From positions 1-5,850 of the forward strand of contig QHUF01000076.1 in the NCBI GenBank assembly GCA_003221075.1: a stretch of DNA of 5,850 bases, read 5' to 3'. This DNA comes from Gemmatimonadota bacterium. GTDB lineage: Bacteria; Gemmatimonadota; Gemmatimonadetes; Gemmatimonadales; GWC2-71-9. Shown in pieces: positions 5,136-5,850 of this stretch. The position numbers were made by a program, and so were the translations under genes. The notes below the pieces were generated by a model. The model was not told where the DNA came from. It made no database searches and was given only the letters and a program-made list of their open reading frames with translations. Position 1 is the stretch's first letter; every line of letters begins with the position of its first letter.

Positions 5136-5850
5136 GGATGCCTCCATCGGTCAGAGACGCGACCGCGAGGTCGCTGACGCATTCGCGCAGCCGCTCGAGC
5201 GCGAGATCGAGATTGGCCGGCGATACAGCGAACGACAGACGCAGATGACCCGCCCCAGCCGGCCCGAAACCGGTGCCCGGCAGGACCGCCACGCCGTACG
5301 CCTCGAGCAGGCGGGCGGCGAGTTGTTCGGTGGAGAGGCCCGCCCGCTCCTCGATTTGCCGCACGTCGGGGAACGCGTAGAACGCCCCGTCCGGTCGCGT
5401 GCAGCGGATGCCGGGCAGGCCATTCAGCCCGTCGACCAGCCAATCCCTGCGACGCTCGAAGCTCGCGACCGTCGCGGTCACCGCGTCCTGCGGTCCGGTG
5501 AGGGCGGCGAGCCCCGCGAGCTGGACGAACGGCGGCGTACAGGATGTGCCGTTGACCACCAGCGTCGTGACCCGCTCGACCAGCGGCGTGGGCAGCACGC
5601 CGAAACCGAGCCGCCATCCGGTCATCGCGTAGGATTTTGAGAAGCTGTCCACGATGACGGTGCGCTCGAGCATGCCTGGCAGCGCCGCGATGGTGTCCGC
5701 GGCCCGGTCGTACCGGATCCGGCCGTAGACCTCGTCTGAGATCACGGTGAGATCATGACGCAGCGCGAGCTCGGCGATCGCGCGCAGCGCGTCCGGAGTC
5801 GCGACGCCACCCGTCGGATTGCCGGGAAGATTCACGACCAATGCGCGAGT
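5122..5850 (-). CDS. Fold-type-I PLP aminotransferase (class I/II, aspartate aminotransferase-like), N-terminus outside window
   Basis: The 242 visible C-terminal residues belong to a class I/II aminotransferase; the frame is open through the window edge at 5850, so the start is missing. Numbering from the edge, the substrate-binding NPTGG is at 11-15, the PLP ring-contacting SDEVY at 38-42, the Schiff-base lysine K72 in SFSKSYAMTGWRLGF with R80 downstream, and the carboxylate-binding arginine R204 in HLRLSFA. This pattern is typical of the aspartate/aromatic/alanine-type aminotransferases (I-gamma-like), but the amino donor cannot be fixed from this fragment. Being upstream of panB and threonine genes, aspartate or branched-chain keto-acid metabolism would make sense. 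The TAA stop (5122-5124) lies 14 bp inside panB, and its last codons contain the panB ribosome site, so the genes are co-transcribed. Confidence 0.92.
   Translation of the reverse strand, partial: TRALVVNLPGNPTGGVATPDALRAIAELALRHDLTVISDEVYGRIRYDRAADTIAALPGMLERTVIVDSFSKSYAMTGWRLGFGVLPTPLVERVTTLVVNGTSCTPPFVQLAGLAALTGPQDAVTATVASFERRRDWLVDGLNGLPGIRCTRPDGAFYAFPDVRQIEERAGLSTEQLAARLLEAYGVAVLPGTGFGPAGAGHLRLSFAVSPANLDLALERLRECVSDLAVASLTDGGIHVSP
5141..5145 (-). promoter_or_regulatory. Shine-Dalgarno that decides the panB start
   Basis: GGAGG on the minus strand lies 5 nt before the ATG at 5135. It sits downstream of the alternative in-frame ATG at 5147, which has no purine-rich site before it. It lies within the last codons of the upstream aminotransferase. 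Confidence 0.75.

Overview
The window is a compact, GC-rich bacterial chromosome segment with every supported gene on the minus strand. No phage, IS, CRISPR, tRNA or rRNA signal was seen. Base composition, the MoeZ/CysO-like protein pair and the gene order suggest a free-living soil or sediment bacterium, possibly Gemmatimonadota or a similar high-GC phylum. This placement is a low-confidence guess from sequence style, not a search.

In transcription order (high to low coordinates) the window holds: the C-terminal part of a fold-type-I PLP aminotransferase (5850-5122); panB, ketopantoate hydroxymethyltransferase (5135-4227); thrC, threonine synthase with an N-terminal zinc ribbon (4230-2977); thrB, homoserine kinase (2980-2021); a 91-residue MoaD/ThiS/CysO-like sulfur carrier ending in Gly-Gly (2024-1749); and its E1-like activating enzyme, a MoeB/MoeZ homologue with a C-terminal rhodanese domain (1745-692). 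Neighbouring genes overlap by 14, 4, 4 and 4 bp, and the last pair is separated by 3 bp, so this is one translationally coupled operon. Its promoter lies outside the window.

The moeB-rhodanese gene is broken. At about 1076-1077 the reading frame jumps from the MoeB core directly into the sequence that normally precedes the rhodanese domain. The intervening stretch, including the second zinc-binding Cys pair, is missing and the frame is lost. This is either a real lesion or a sequencing/assembly error.

Seven to forty bases downstream of that gene lies an independent type II toxin-antitoxin cassette: a Phd/YefM-type antitoxin (651-373) overlapping by GTGA a PIN-domain VapC-like toxin (376-8). 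It has its own sigma70-like promoter (TTGACC-17 bp-TATTGT) overlaid by a 25-bp near-perfect palindrome, a probable autoregulatory operator. The predicted transcription start falls on the antitoxin ATG, suggesting leaderless translation. The early vapC coding sequence contains a striking 17/18-nt inverted repeat.

Functionally, ThrB makes O-phosphohomoserine and ThrC converts it to threonine. The coupled sulfur carrier and E1/rhodanese resemble the Mycobacterium CysO/MoeZ pair used for protein-thiocarboxylate sulfur transfer. Their fusion into a threonine operon raises the possibility that they supply sulfur for amino-acid synthesis (cysteine or homocysteine) rather than molybdopterin, but nothing in the window proves this.
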